DNA from: Streptomyces naganishii JCM 4654
GTDB lineage: Bacteria; Actinomycetota; Actinomycetes; Streptomycetales; Streptomycetaceae
Direction: 5' to 3'
Length of the DNA stretch: 64,000 bases
Assembly (NCBI RefSeq): GCF_014650575.1
Contig: NZ_BMVF01000004.1
Span: forward strand, 372,001-436,000
Both the position numbers and the translations under genes were made by a program. The notes beneath the pieces are model-generated. The model made no database searches. It saw nothing but the letters and a program-made list of their open reading frames with translations, and was not told where the DNA came from. Positions 42,414-50,942 of this stretch are shown here, one piece after another. Within the stretch, counting starts at the first letter, position 1. Every line of letters starts with the position of its first letter.

Positions 42414-42779
42414 GTGGCAGAGACCGAGGGAGCGGCGGTGCCCGAACGGCTGCTGATCACCCGTACCACGGCCGACGACGGCACCTGCGTCGTGTCGCTC
42501 ACCGGAGAGGTCGACCTCGACGGCAGCGCGCGGCTGCGCGAGGCGCTGCTGTCCTGCCCGGAGACCGCGCCGGGCCTGGTGGTGGACCTCGGCGGCCTGA
42601 CCTTCATGGACTCCAGCGGCATCAACGCCCTCATCACCGCGCACCAGTGCGAGGAGGCGGGCGGCCCGCGACTGCGTCTGGCCGCTCCCCGGCACGCGGT
42701 GCTCAGGGTGCTCCAACTGGTCGGCGTGGACACCCTCATACCCTGCTACCCGACCCTCGAGGAGGCCCTGGCGGCCTGA
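42414..42779 (+). CDS. STAS-domain anti-sigma factor antagonist
   Basis: 121 residues, GTG start. The SpoIIAA/RsbV fold is evident: VSLTGEVDLDGSARLREALL, then VVDLGGLTFMDSSGINALITAH with the phosphorylatable serine (S67 or S68), and RHAVLRVLQLVGVDTLIP. Unphosphorylated it would bind an anti-sigma kinase and free its sigma factor. The RsbW-like ATPase at 52777, the PP2C phosphatase at 37695 and the SigB/F-type sigma gene at 57818 are candidate partners, though none is adjacent. Confidence 0.93.
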   Translation: MAETEGAAVPERLLITRTTADDGTCVVSLTGEVDLDGSARLREALLSCPETAPGLVVDLGGLTFMDSSGINALITAHQCEEAGGPRLRLAAPRHAVLRVLQLVGVDTLIPCYPTLEEALAA

Positions 42780-42786
42780 ACGGTGC

Positions 42787-44367
42787 TCACACCGACCGGT
42801 AGACCTCCTGGGTGTTGGGGCGGGGAGCCGGCCGGTGGCGGGCGGCGGGCCCCGCGGAGAAGGCGCACAGCAGGTTCTCGGTGGTGCGGGCGGTGAAGGC
42901 GCGGGTGCGGGCGTCCATGGAGTGGTCACGGCCGAGTTCACCGGTCCCGGCCAGCAGCGCCTCCACCCACCGCATCGTCCCGGTGGCGAAGACGCCCGCC
43001 CCGCTGGGCACGGTGTAGTACGCCGAGTCGCTGTGGCTGCGGCTGCCCGCGCACACCAGCGGCGAGTGCGCGATGATCTCCAGCGCGCCGGGCGCGGGCG
43101 CGCCCGGGGTGACGCGGTCGTACTCGACGCCCACGAGGTGGTCGAAGCTCTCGCCCGGGCGGACCCCGGTGCCCTCGTAGAGCCAGTGGTCGGCCGCGTG
43201 GACGACGTAGGGGGCGTCGACCGGGTAGCCCTCGTAGAGCACGCCGGTGAGCGAGGACTCGGGGTCGGCGGCCGGTTCCTGCCGGAAGTCGGTGGTGACC
43301 AGGGCGGGGCGCGAGGGGTAGCAGGGGTCGCTGCGGTAGGCGGACTTGTAGCAGACCACCGTGCGGTCGGCGCCGGCCTCGCCCGCCTCCAGACGGACCC
43401 GGCGGAAGCAGGTGTTGGCCCCGAGGAAGGCCACGTTCGTGCCCGCGTCACGGGCCTCGGTGACGCTCCGGCGCCGCTCCGGCGTCCAGTACTCGTCGTG
43501 CCCGAGGCAGATGACCGCGGTCGCGCCGTGCAGGATGCTGGGATCGCGGTGCACGTCGATGCCGGTGGTGTAGGCGAGCGGTATGCCGAGCCGTTCGGCC
43601 AGGACCACGGCGGCCCACTCGTACACCAGGAACTTCTCGGCGCCGTTGCCGTCGTAGGGCCGGTCGAAGCTGACCGCGAGGGAACGGTCCGCGTACGCGC
43701 CCGAGGGACCTTCGTACAGGCTGTGGCCGCCCCACTTGTTGTACGCCTGCCAGGTGGCCGGGGCGTGCATCAGCACGGTGCGGCCCGTACCGCGCGTGGA
43801 GCGCACGATGAGCGGGACGTAACGGCGGTGGCCGCTGTCCGCGTCGAGGCGTATCAGGTACGCGCCCTCGGGCCAGCCCTCCGTGCCGAAGGACAGGGTG
43901 CGCGGCCAGTCCGCGCGCACGGTCCGGGTGGCCGACACGGTACGGCCGGCCGGGCGGGCGCGCCCCGGCACCCGCTCCGAGCGCCACACCAGCCGGGCGT
44001 ACGTCCCGCCGTACCAGCCGACGCGGAAGGCGGAGACGCGGAAGGCGGACGCCGTGGTCGACACGTGCAGGCCGCACTCCTCGCCCGGGGTGAGGCTCAC
44101 CCGGTCGGTGTACCCGGCCACCGCGTCCGCGGGGCCGGGCGCGCCGAGCCGCCAGTCGCGGGTGCCGGGACGGCCCCGTTCGGCCTCGGGCAGCCGGCTG
44201 TCGGTGCTGCCCGGCGGGTGGACCGCGGTGGTGCGTTCGCAGGCCGCCGCCCCCAGCCCGGCCGCCCCGGCGCACAGGCCGAGGAACCGCCTGCGGCCGA
44301 GACCGTCCTGGCCCTGGCCGCGACCGTCCTGCGCCGCGGTGTGCTGCTGTGCCCGGTGTGGGTTCAC
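42787..44367 (-). CDS. Tat-exported lipoprotein, DMF-ase beta-subunit-like
   Basis: 526 residues. GRRRFLGLCAGAAGLGAAAC is a twin-arginine lipoprotein signal. The body contains FRVGWYGGTYARLVW, MHAPATWQAYNKWGGHSLYEG, AYTTGIDVHRDPS and VICLGHDEYWTPERR, the conserved blocks of the N,N-dimethylformamidase large-subunit family. In true DMF-ases these include iron ligands; here the active metal and substrate are unproven. A 15-bp exact tandem duplication makes FRVSAFRV near residues 110-118. GTG 44367 is the start. Confidence 0.82.
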   Translation of the reverse strand: MNPHRAQQHTAAQDGRGQGQDGLGRRRFLGLCAGAAGLGAAACERTTAVHPPGSTDSRLPEAERGRPGTRDWRLGAPGPADAVAGYTDRVSLTPGEECGLHVSTTASAFRVSAFRVGWYGGTYARLVWRSERVPGRARPAGRTVSATRTVRADWPRTLSFGTEGWPEGAYLIRLDADSGHRRYVPLIVRSTRGTGRTVLMHAPATWQAYNKWGGHSLYEGPSGAYADRSLAVSFDRPYDGNGAEKFLVYEWAAVVLAERLGIPLAYTTGIDVHRDPSILHGATAVICLGHDEYWTPERRRSVTEARDAGTNVAFLGANTCFRRVRLEAGEAGADRTVVCYKSAYRSDPCYPSRPALVTTDFRQEPAADPESSLTGVLYEGYPVDAPYVVHAADHWLYEGTGVRPGESFDHLVGVEYDRVTPGAPAPGALEIIAHSPLVCAGSRSHSDSAYYTVPSGAGVFATGTMRWVEALLAGTGELGRDHSMDARTRAFTARTTENLLCAFSAGPAARHRPAPRPNTQEVYRSV

Positions 44368-44697
44368 TCGGTCTCCCTGGACGTGGCCCGGTCCCTCCCC
44401 ACGGCCATGCGCGCGCCACCCGACTCCTGTGAGACGCCACGGGCGCGGGAACGCGCGCTACGGGACGCCGCCGACGCCGGTACGCGCGCTTCGGGGGCGC
44501 CACCGACGAAAGTAACGGCTGGGCGGGCGTACCGCACGGCCGCCGGTGACCCTCCGTGATCTGCCGAGCCCGGACACGGGCGCGGACACGGGCGCGGACA
44601 CGGGCGCGGACACGGGCGCGGGGCCGTCGGACCACAATGGTCACGACGGCCCCGCGGACGGCCCCGCCGGCGCGCTGCCGGTACCGGTTTACGGGCC
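44368..44697. other. Intergenic region with 12-bp tandem repeats
   Basis: 330 bp between the lipoprotein start and the hemerythrin stop. At 44571-44618 stand four exact copies of a 12-bp unit (CGGACACGGGCG), followed by a partial copy. No gene is seen. The promoter of the minus-strand lipoprotein must lie at its left end, but no canonical boxes are clear. Confidence 0.6.
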
Positions 44698-45261
44698 TCA
44701 GCCGGTCTTCCCGCGGCCGGACAGGGCGTCCCGGATCCGGTCGACCATGCCCGCGCCGGGCGCGAGGAGCTTGTTCGCGGGCGGGGTGTCCGGGGCGGAG
44801 GGGTGCGGGCGCGTCGGCGCCGTCTTCTTCGCCGAGCGGACCTTCTCGCCGAGCTTCTCCAGGTCCTCCGGGCTCGCGGCCTGCCGCAACCGGGGGAACA
44901 GGTTCTGCTCCTCGTCGGTGACGTGCTCACGGATCTCCCGCATCAGACGGCTCATCAGCTGGTCGAACTGCGGGTCGTCGGCCTCGCAGCCCTCCAGGTC
45001 CTTCATCGTCTGCTCGGCCTCCGAGTGGTCCTGGATCTCCCGGTCGGCGATCGCGTCGCCGTCGGGCAGGTGGCGCCGCACCGCCGGGTAGAGGTGCATC
45101 TCCTCGGCGACGGAGTGGCGCACCAGCTCGATGGTCGCCTGGTCCGCGAGGTCCTTGCGCCTCTTGTCTCCGATGGGGAGGGCCTCGATCTGCGCGAAGA
45201 TCTCCTCCACCTCGCGGTGGTCGGTGGTGAGTTCGTGGATGACGTCTCCGCCGTGTCCCAT
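44698..45261 (-). CDS. Hemerythrin-domain protein
   Basis: 187 residues, ATG start (MGHGGDVIHELTTDHREVEE). The HHE domain is complete: HELTTDHREV, RHSVAEEMHLYPAV, DHSEAEQTM and REHVTDEEQNLFP supply the diiron His/Glu set. The C-terminal 50 residues are Lys/Pro-rich and disordered. This type is common among Streptomyces stress proteins and binds O2 or buffers iron. No neighbour is co-transcribed with certainty. Confidence 0.9.
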   Translation of the reverse strand: MGHGGDVIHELTTDHREVEEIFAQIEALPIGDKRRKDLADQATIELVRHSVAEEMHLYPAVRRHLPDGDAIADREIQDHSEAEQTMKDLEGCEADDPQFDQLMSRLMREIREHVTDEEQNLFPRLRQAASPEDLEKLGEKVRSAKKTAPTRPHPSAPDTPPANKLLAPGAGMVDRIRDALSGRGKTG

Positions 45262-45403
45262 GGCAGCACTCCTTGTTGTTCGATCGTGGTCGTAGCGGTG
45301 GACCGCGCGCCGGGTTCCCAGCGCGCGCCGTGGCACACCGCCGAGCACGCGGAAGCGCCCGAACGGCCCATTCGCGGGGGTGCCCGCCGGGCCGGTTCCC
45401 GTC

Positions 45404-46699
45404 TCAGTGACCCGGGTCGGCCCCGGCCCGCGCCGCGGCCACCGCCGGCCGCCGCCCCGTCTCGTGCACGTCCGTGACCACGAAGCCGCTGCGCACCCGC
45501 GCCGGGATCCTGCGCAGGGAGATCCGCAGATCCTGGTCGGGGACCTCGTACTCCAGCCGGGCCAGGCGCACCGCCAGCGACTCCAGCAGGCCGACCGTGA
45601 CTCCCTCGCCGGGGCACCGGTGGCCGGTCCGCGGGTCCGAGCCGCCCTGCGGGATCAGCTCGTCGCGCTCAGGCGGCCGTTCCAGGAAGCGCTGCGGCCG
45701 GAACGCGTACGGGTCGCCCCACAGGTCCTCGTCGTGGTTCTGCCCGAACACGTCGAGGAGCACGGTGCCGCCGGCCGGGACCTCGTGCCCGCGCCAGGTC
45801 AGGTCACGGGCGGCCCGGCCGCCGAGGAACGGCGCGAAGGGGTAGAACCTGCGCACCTCGTGGGCGAAGGCGGTCGCGTACGCCGGATCGCCGTCGCGCA
45901 GCCGCTCGCGGTGGCCGGGCCACCGGTGCAGCGCGTGCGCGGCGAAGGCGACGAACCAGCTGACCGCGACCGTGGGGCGGACGACGTTGAGCAGTTCCAC
46001 GGCGGCCGTGTGCGGGGTCAGCAGGCCACCGTCCGCGTCCCGGTGCGCGGCGGCCCGCGCGGGCAGGGAGCCGGGCGCGGCGGCTGGGCCACGGCCGGAG
46101 CGCACGTCGTCGATCAGGCGGGCCATGCGCGCCTCCTGGCGTGCCCGCGCGCGGCGCGCACGCCAGTGGCGGGGGCCGAGGGTGGCGAAGCCGTCGATCA
46201 TGGCGAGGAGGTCGGCGGCGACGCTTCCGGCCTCCCCGTCCTCCAGGGGGACACCGGCCCAGCGGCAGACCCCGCGGGTGAGCACCGTGGCGGCCTCGTC
46301 GAAGAGCACCACGCGGGAGCGCGCCGCCCAGCCGGGCACGGCCTCGTCCCACGCGGCGGTGACCTGTTCGGCGACGCCGGTGATCCGGTCGGCCTCCAGC
46401 AGCGGCAGGAACAGTTCCTTGCGTCGGCGGTGGGCCGCGCCGTCGAGGGTGTGCACGGCGCCGTGTCCGAAAAGGGTGCCCGTGACGGGCTCGGGGATCG
46501 CGCCGTGCCGGTGGATGTTGTGCTCGTCGTAGAAGAACTTCACGGCGTCGGGTCCGCGCAGGGCGAGGGCCGGGCGGCCCATGACGCGCAGCGGGACCGT
46601 GCGGTCGGGGCTCTGCCGCAGGCGCTGCGGGAGCCAGGCGTAGCCGCCGGCGATCAGCGGCAGTGTGTGGTCGGTGAGCGGGCGTCGATGGGCGTCCAT
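45404..46699 (-). CDS. CYP152-type fatty-acid peroxygenase (P450)
   Basis: 431 residues. The heme motif QGGSDPRTGHRCPGEGVTVGLLE and the distal segment LLNVVRPTVAVSWFVAFAAHAL match the CYP152 (SPalpha/BSbeta) family, in which an Arg-Pro pair replaces the acid-alcohol pair and the fatty-acid carboxylate activates H2O2. Such enzymes hydroxylate fatty acids at alpha or beta positions without redox partners. ATG 46699 begins MDAHRRPLTDHTLPLIAGGYAWLP. It is not part of an obvious biosynthetic cluster. A G-rich tract lies upstream. Confidence 0.85.
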   Translation of the reverse strand: MDAHRRPLTDHTLPLIAGGYAWLPQRLRQSPDRTVPLRVMGRPALALRGPDAVKFFYDEHNIHRHGAIPEPVTGTLFGHGAVHTLDGAAHRRRKELFLPLLEADRITGVAEQVTAAWDEAVPGWAARSRVVLFDEAATVLTRGVCRWAGVPLEDGEAGSVAADLLAMIDGFATLGPRHWRARRARARQEARMARLIDDVRSGRGPAAAPGSLPARAAAHRDADGGLLTPHTAAVELLNVVRPTVAVSWFVAFAAHALHRWPGHRERLRDGDPAYATAFAHEVRRFYPFAPFLGGRAARDLTWRGHEVPAGGTVLLDVFGQNHDEDLWGDPYAFRPQRFLERPPERDELIPQGGSDPRTGHRCPGEGVTVGLLESLAVRLARLEYEVPDQDLRISLRRIPARVRSGFVVTDVHETGRRPAVAAARAGADPGH

Positions 46700-46880
46700 G
46701 ACGGCCCGAGTGCCCCGGGCGGCCCGAGGGAACCGGGCCGCCCGGGGGCCGGGGGCAGGAACCGGGGCCCGCGTGCCGCGGACCGGGGCCGGGGACCGGG
46801 GCCAGAGCCGGGGGCCAGGGGCGCGGGGCCGGGGCCGGATACGGCAGACCGGAAGCCGTCGGCCCCAGGTCTGGCGTACG

Positions 46881-47402
46881 TCAGTCGGCCGGGCGCAGCT
46901 CGGTGATCCTACGGGTGCGCAGGTCGGACAGTACGTCGATGCTCGTCACCTGGGCGTGGGAGCCGTCGCCCCAGGTGAGCGTGACCCTGCTGGTGGCGTG
47001 GCCGGCGCCCGACCCGGTGTAGACGACCTTCCACTTCACCGGCACGTTCTGGGCGAACAGGATGCCGTCCGCGTGCTCCCTGGCCTCGTAGGCGGCCACC
47101 TTCTTGCGTGCCGCGGCCGAGAGGTAGAAGCCCCGCAGCGCCTTGAGCTGGGCGGCTGCCGCCGGGCCCTCGCCGTCCCAGACGGCGTCGATGTAGGCCC
47201 CGTAGAAGTCGGCGACCCGCTGGGTGACGTCGCGCGGGTCGCCCTGCGAAGCGGTGACCGCTGTGGCGGCGGTGGCGGTGCGGGCGGTACCGGCGGAGCT
47301 TCCGGTGCCGGCCAGCGCCGGGGTCACCGCGGCCAGTGAGAGCAGCGCGGTGACGGCCGAGGCGGTGATCAGGCCGCGGCGGCCGCGAAGACGTATGGAC
47401 AT
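46881..47402 (-). CDS. Secreted hypothetical protein
   Basis: 173 residues. A signal peptide (MSIRLRGRRGLITASAVTALLSLAAVTPALA) is followed by a short Ala/Thr-rich spacer and one alpha/beta domain (VTQRVADFYGAYIDAVWD..., VKWKVVYTGSGAGHATSRVTLTWGDGSHAQVTSIDVLSDLRTRRITELRP). The fold resembles an NTF2-like or small beta-sheet domain; no enzymatic motif is seen. ATG 47402 was chosen because it opens the signal peptide. Confidence 0.75.
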   Translation of the reverse strand: MSIRLRGRRGLITASAVTALLSLAAVTPALAGTGSSAGTARTATAATAVTASQGDPRDVTQRVADFYGAYIDAVWDGEGPAAAAQLKALRGFYLSAAARKKVAAYEAREHADGILFAQNVPVKWKVVYTGSGAGHATSRVTLTWGDGSHAQVTSIDVLSDLRTRRITELRPAD

Positions 47403-47629
47403 GTGACGTTCCCCCTGTCGACGGCGGCCGGGCCCTTCGTCCGGCCGTTGACGGGAGGTAAGAGAGTGGCCCGCCGGGCGCGGGTTCCGGAATGTCCCGG
47501 AAGAATTGTCACTGTCCCGAAACGGGCAAAAGGTTGCGCCGGGTTCCGGCCGATCCGGCGCCCCGCATGTCCGGGCCCCGCCGGGGGAACCCGGGGCGGG
47601 CCGCAACCCCGACACCTCTGGAGAGGACC

Positions 47630-48163
47630 ATGAGTCTGCTGCGCCTGGTAGGCCGCCCCCTGCTCGCCTCCATGTTCGTGGCCGGAGGCATGTCCTCCGT
47701 CCGCAGCCCCAAGGACGTCACCCCGCTGGCCGAACCGGTCGTGAACCCGATCAGGGAGCGCGTGCCGGTGCTGCCCGAGCGCACCGAACAGGTCGTCCGG
47801 CTGAGCGGCGGTGTGCAGGTCGCCGCCGGGGTGCTGCTGGGTCTGGGGCGGATGCCCCGGCTGTCGGCGCTGGCCCTGGCCGCGACCCTGGTGCCGACCA
47901 CGCTGGCCGGCCACCGCTACTGGGACGCCGAGGACGACTCCACCCGCGCCCAGCAGCGCATCCACTTCCTGAAGAACCTCTCCATGCTGGGCGGTCTGCT
48001 GATCGCCGCGGACGACACCGGCGGGGCGCCGTCGATGCTGTGGCGGAGCCGGCACACGGCCCGCGGCCTCCAGCGGAACGCCGGGCTGGTACGGCGCACG
48101 GTGCGCGCCACCGCCGGTCCCGCGGCCGCGGTGGGCGGCATCAAGGCCAGGCTGCCCCACTGA
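47630..48163 (+). CDS. DoxX-family membrane protein
   Basis: 177 residues, ATG behind GAGAGG. MSLLRLVGRPLLASMFVAGGMSSVRSP opens a typical DoxX-family protein with further hydrophobic segments (VVRLSGGVQVAAGVLLGLGRMPRLSALALAATLVPTTLAG, NLSMLGGLLIAADD). DoxX-like proteins act in oxidative-stress defence or thiosulfate/quinone metabolism; the sequence does not decide. It ends at a strong terminator. Confidence 0.85.
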   Translation: MSLLRLVGRPLLASMFVAGGMSSVRSPKDVTPLAEPVVNPIRERVPVLPERTEQVVRLSGGVQVAAGVLLGLGRMPRLSALALAATLVPTTLAGHRYWDAEDDSTRAQQRIHFLKNLSMLGGLLIAADDTGGAPSMLWRSRHTARGLQRNAGLVRRTVRATAGPAAAVGGIKARLPH

Positions 48164-48197
48164 CGTACGACCGCCCGGGTGCCGGCCGGGCACGGCG

Positions 48198-48234
48198 GCG
48201 GGCCCCCACTCGATCTCCTCGAGTGGGGGCCCGC
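48198..48234. terminator. Strong hairpin between DoxX and CsbD genes
   Basis: A perfect 16-bp stem (48198-48213 with 48219-48234) and a 5-nt TCTCC loop serve the convergent genes on both sides. Confidence 0.82.
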
Positions 48235-48271
48235 TTCGAAAAGCCGCTCTCAGCGCTTCTCAGGGCTCTTC

Positions 48272-48445
48272 TCAGGGCTTGAGGGTGTCCTTCGCCTTCT
48301 CCTTGGCCTGGCGGGCGTCGCCCTTGGACTTCTCGGCCTGTCCCTCGGCCGTCATCCTCTCGTTGCCCACCGTGCGCCCGACCGTCTCCTTGGCCTTGCC
48401 CTTCATCTGTTCCTTCTTGGCCTTGGCCTTCTGGTCACCAGCCAC
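48272..48445 (-). CDS. CsbD-family stress protein (57 aa)
   Basis: A 57-residue ORF: GTG start, then AGDQKAKAKKEQMKGKAKETVGRTVGNERMTAEGQAEKSKGDARQAKEKAKDTLKP. The highly charged Lys/Glu/Ala-rich helical sequence with KGKAKETVGRTVGN and EGQAEKSKGDARQAKEKAKD is diagnostic of CsbD, a general-stress protein under SigB control in Bacillus. GGAG stands about 9 nt upstream. It converges with the DoxX gene. A SigB-like promoter was looked for upstream but only a weak match was found. Confidence 0.9.
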   Translation of the reverse strand: MAGDQKAKAKKEQMKGKAKETVGRTVGNERMTAEGQAEKSKGDARQAKEKAKDTLKP

Positions 48446-48602
48446 TGTCACTCACTCCAAGCCGTGCTTGACGTCTGTGTCTGCACTTCGGGTGTCCGGC
48501 CGCGGGGCCGCCAAACCCACCACGGGCCGATCGCTGTTCCGGCCGCCCGCTGGGTACCCGGGGCGGGCGGCCGCGGACCGGGCGGCCGGAAGGAGCCACG
48601 CC

Positions 48603-50216
48603 ATGACTGTCCCCCTGACCGCCGACGCCCGCGAGCACGGCATGACCGGTGACGGGGTCGCCAACGACCAGCCGGCCCTTCAGCGCCTGGTCGACGCGAT
48701 GGGTGCGGCCCGCGCCGCGGACGGGCGCCCGCGTGTCATCCGCGTGCCCGCCGGGCGGTACGTGATCGAGGACGTGCCCACCCTGTGGCGCAGCGGGGTG
48801 TCGCTGATCGGCGCCGGCCGCGGCGCCACCTGCTTCGTGCTGCGCAACCCGGGCGCGCGGACCACGCCGGTGCCGCTGGCCTGGTTCACCGCGGCCCAGC
48901 ACGACGCCGGGCCGGACAACCACCTGGCGGACGTCACCTTCGCGCACTTCGAGATCGACGGCGCGGGGGTGACGACCGAGGAGTACGACCCGCTGGCGAA
49001 GGGGCTGGGGCTTCAGTACGTGCTGCGCGGGCGGTTCAGCGACCTGTACGTCCACGACACGGCGGCGACCGGCTTCGGCTGCGACTTCCTCCAGGACACG
49101 GTGGTGGAGGGGGTGCTGGCCGAGCGGTGCGGGCGGCAGGACAGCGGTGAGCAGATGGGCGGCGCGGGCCTCGGGATCGGCGTCGGCGGCTGGGGGCGGG
49201 TCGAGCGGCTGACGGTCACCGCGTGCACCGCCACCGGCAACGGGACCAACGGCGTCTTCGTCGAGCTGCAGAACAAGGACTGGCCGCGGCCGCGCGGCAT
49301 CCGGATCACCGCCTGCCACGCCGAGGACAACCGCTTCGGCATCTCCGACTGGGGCGCGGACGGGCTGCTGGTCAGCTCCTGCACGATGCTGGGCAACCAC
49401 GAGGCCGGGTTCGACGTGTCCTCCCAGGGCACCTCGGGCATCGGCGGCCGGGGCGGCATCGTCACCGGGTGCGTGATCGACGGCAATCTGCGGGACGGGA
49501 TCGGGCTGGGCAACACCCCGGGGCCGTACGCCTTCCGCGGCAACCGGATCAGCGGCAACGGGCGGTACGGGTACTGGGAGCACAACCTCGCCGGCGGGGA
49601 CGAGGGGCCGGCCGCGGACATCGTGCTGGAGGCCAACGACATCCGGGACAACGCCCTGGACGGGGTCCGGGTGGACGCGGCCATGCGGGACGCGGCGGTG
49701 CTGGACAACCGGATCCGCGACAACGGGCGCCGGATCGCGGGGGCGGTCGCGGGCGGTGGCGAGGGGGTGCGGTACTCGGCGTTCGCGGTGGTGGACGAGA
49801 AGGCCGACTGGCCGGCGGACGGCCACCGGGGCAAGGAGGTGTCGGTCGGCGGGCGGACGGCCATGGTGGCCTTCAACACCGCCACCGAGCTCGCGCTGGC
49901 CCCGGCACGGCCGGGTGCGGACTCCGCCTGGGCGGACGGGGTGCCCCGGGCGGGTTCCGCCTACCGGCTGCCCGGGGCGCCGGACCTGCGCGCGGGTATG
50001 ACCGTGGCCGCCGCGGTGAGCCGCCCGCAGATGCACGGCAACCGCATCGGCGACGACCAGCGCGTCCGCACCCAGACCCACGCCCTGCGCATCACCGACG
50101 AGGGCCGCTGGACGAGCGGCCGAGTCTCCGACAACGACCTCACCGACAACGCCACATCCGCCACCCGCTTCGACACGACGCCTTCGGGTGGCCGCTGGCG
50201 CGACAACGACGAGTGA
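48603..50216 (+). CDS. Right-handed parallel beta-helix protein
   Basis: 537 residues. It begins with a pectate-lyase-3-like segment (DGVANDQPALQRLVDAMGAA, then VIRVPAGRYVIEDVPTLWRSGVSLIGAG) and continues as repeated beta-helix rungs (NRISGNGRYGYW, NDIRDNALDGV, NRIRDNGRR, NDLTDNATS). Such folds are usually polysaccharide lyases, hydrolases or phage tailspikes. No signal peptide is seen, which is odd for an extracellular lyase. No catalytic residues can be named. ATG 48603 follows GGAAGGAG. Confidence 0.8.
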   Translation: MTVPLTADAREHGMTGDGVANDQPALQRLVDAMGAARAADGRPRVIRVPAGRYVIEDVPTLWRSGVSLIGAGRGATCFVLRNPGARTTPVPLAWFTAAQHDAGPDNHLADVTFAHFEIDGAGVTTEEYDPLAKGLGLQYVLRGRFSDLYVHDTAATGFGCDFLQDTVVEGVLAERCGRQDSGEQMGGAGLGIGVGGWGRVERLTVTACTATGNGTNGVFVELQNKDWPRPRGIRITACHAEDNRFGISDWGADGLLVSSCTMLGNHEAGFDVSSQGTSGIGGRGGIVTGCVIDGNLRDGIGLGNTPGPYAFRGNRISGNGRYGYWEHNLAGGDEGPAADIVLEANDIRDNALDGVRVDAAMRDAAVLDNRIRDNGRRIAGAVAGGGEGVRYSAFAVVDEKADWPADGHRGKEVSVGGRTAMVAFNTATELALAPARPGADSAWADGVPRAGSAYRLPGAPDLRAGMTVAAAVSRPQMHGNRIGDDQRVRTQTHALRITDEGRWTSGRVSDNDLTDNATSATRFDTTPSGGRWRDNDE

Positions 50217-50942
50217 CCCCACACCCCGGTCCCCGGAGCACCACCGACGAACCACGTGAGCCCACGCCCCGGCCGACGTGAGCCCACGGTTCGGCAGCGG
50301 GGGTTCCGGCCCGGCGCGGCCACGCATGCACCCACGGCCACGGCCGCATCCGGCCCCGGCCGGCTCGGCCCGCGCGCGCCCACGGCCCCGGCCGCGGGCG
50401 AACCCTGGCCCGCCTCCGGCGCAGACGACGCACGCCGCCGGCCGCGGCACCCCGTGGCAGGCATGCGGCACGGTCCGGCACCGCCCACGGCCACGGGCCC
50501 GGCCGCATCCGGCCCCAGCCGGCTCGGCCCGCGCACGCCCACGGCCCCGGCCGCAGACGAGCCCTGACCCGCCCCCGGCACAGAAGCCCCACGCCGCCAG
50601 ACCCGGCACCCCGTGGCTGGCATGCAGCATGGTCCGGCACCGCCCACGGCCACGGCCGTCCCGGCCCAGGTGCGCATGCGCCGTCGGCTTCGACCGGGCG
50701 ACCCCGGCCCACCTCGGGCACGGACGCCTTACCCCGCACGACCAGATGCGCGGCGTGGCCTGGCCCCGCCGCCCGGGACTCCAGCCAGCGGCGGAGCCGG
50801 CCCGGCCCACCCCGTGCGTGGACGCCGTACGCCGCCGGGCCCGGTGTCCCGCGGCCGACGCCACGCCAACCCGCCCCACCGCTCCGAGCGCCTGCGCCAC
50901 GCGCACCGCCCGCACCGCCCTTACCGCCCGCGAAAGCCCCGT
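50217..50942. repeat. GC-rich intergenic tract with ~155-bp tandem repeats
   Basis: 726 bp with no supported gene. Direct repeats begin at 50331 and 50484 and, more diverged, at 50643, giving a period of 153-159 bp. Shared landmarks are CCCACGGCCACGG at each start, GGCTCGGCCCGCGC in the middle and GGCATGCGGCACGGTCCGG or GGCATGCAGCATGGTCCGG near the end. The tract is almost all G/C in either strand and gives long spurious frames. Confidence 0.75.

Noticed and set aside
44571..44618. CRISPR array
   Set aside because: The repeats are 12 bp, perfectly contiguous and have no spacers.
48446..48520. SigB-type promoter for csbD (GTTT-N15-GGACAC on the minus strand)
   Set aside because: Only four of six -10 bases match; kept as a weak note in the csbD entry.
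50331..50760. Possible coding repeats on the minus strand (AVGGAGP-type peptides)
   Set aside because: Frames are open on both strands because of composition. No start signal or plausible domain is seen, and copies drift in ways that do not preserve a frame (153 then 159 bp aside, with diverged third copy).
48435..50915. An 826-codon minus-strand frame opposite the beta-helix gene
   Set aside because: Shadow of the plus-strand gene; composition and absence of domain motifs argue against it.
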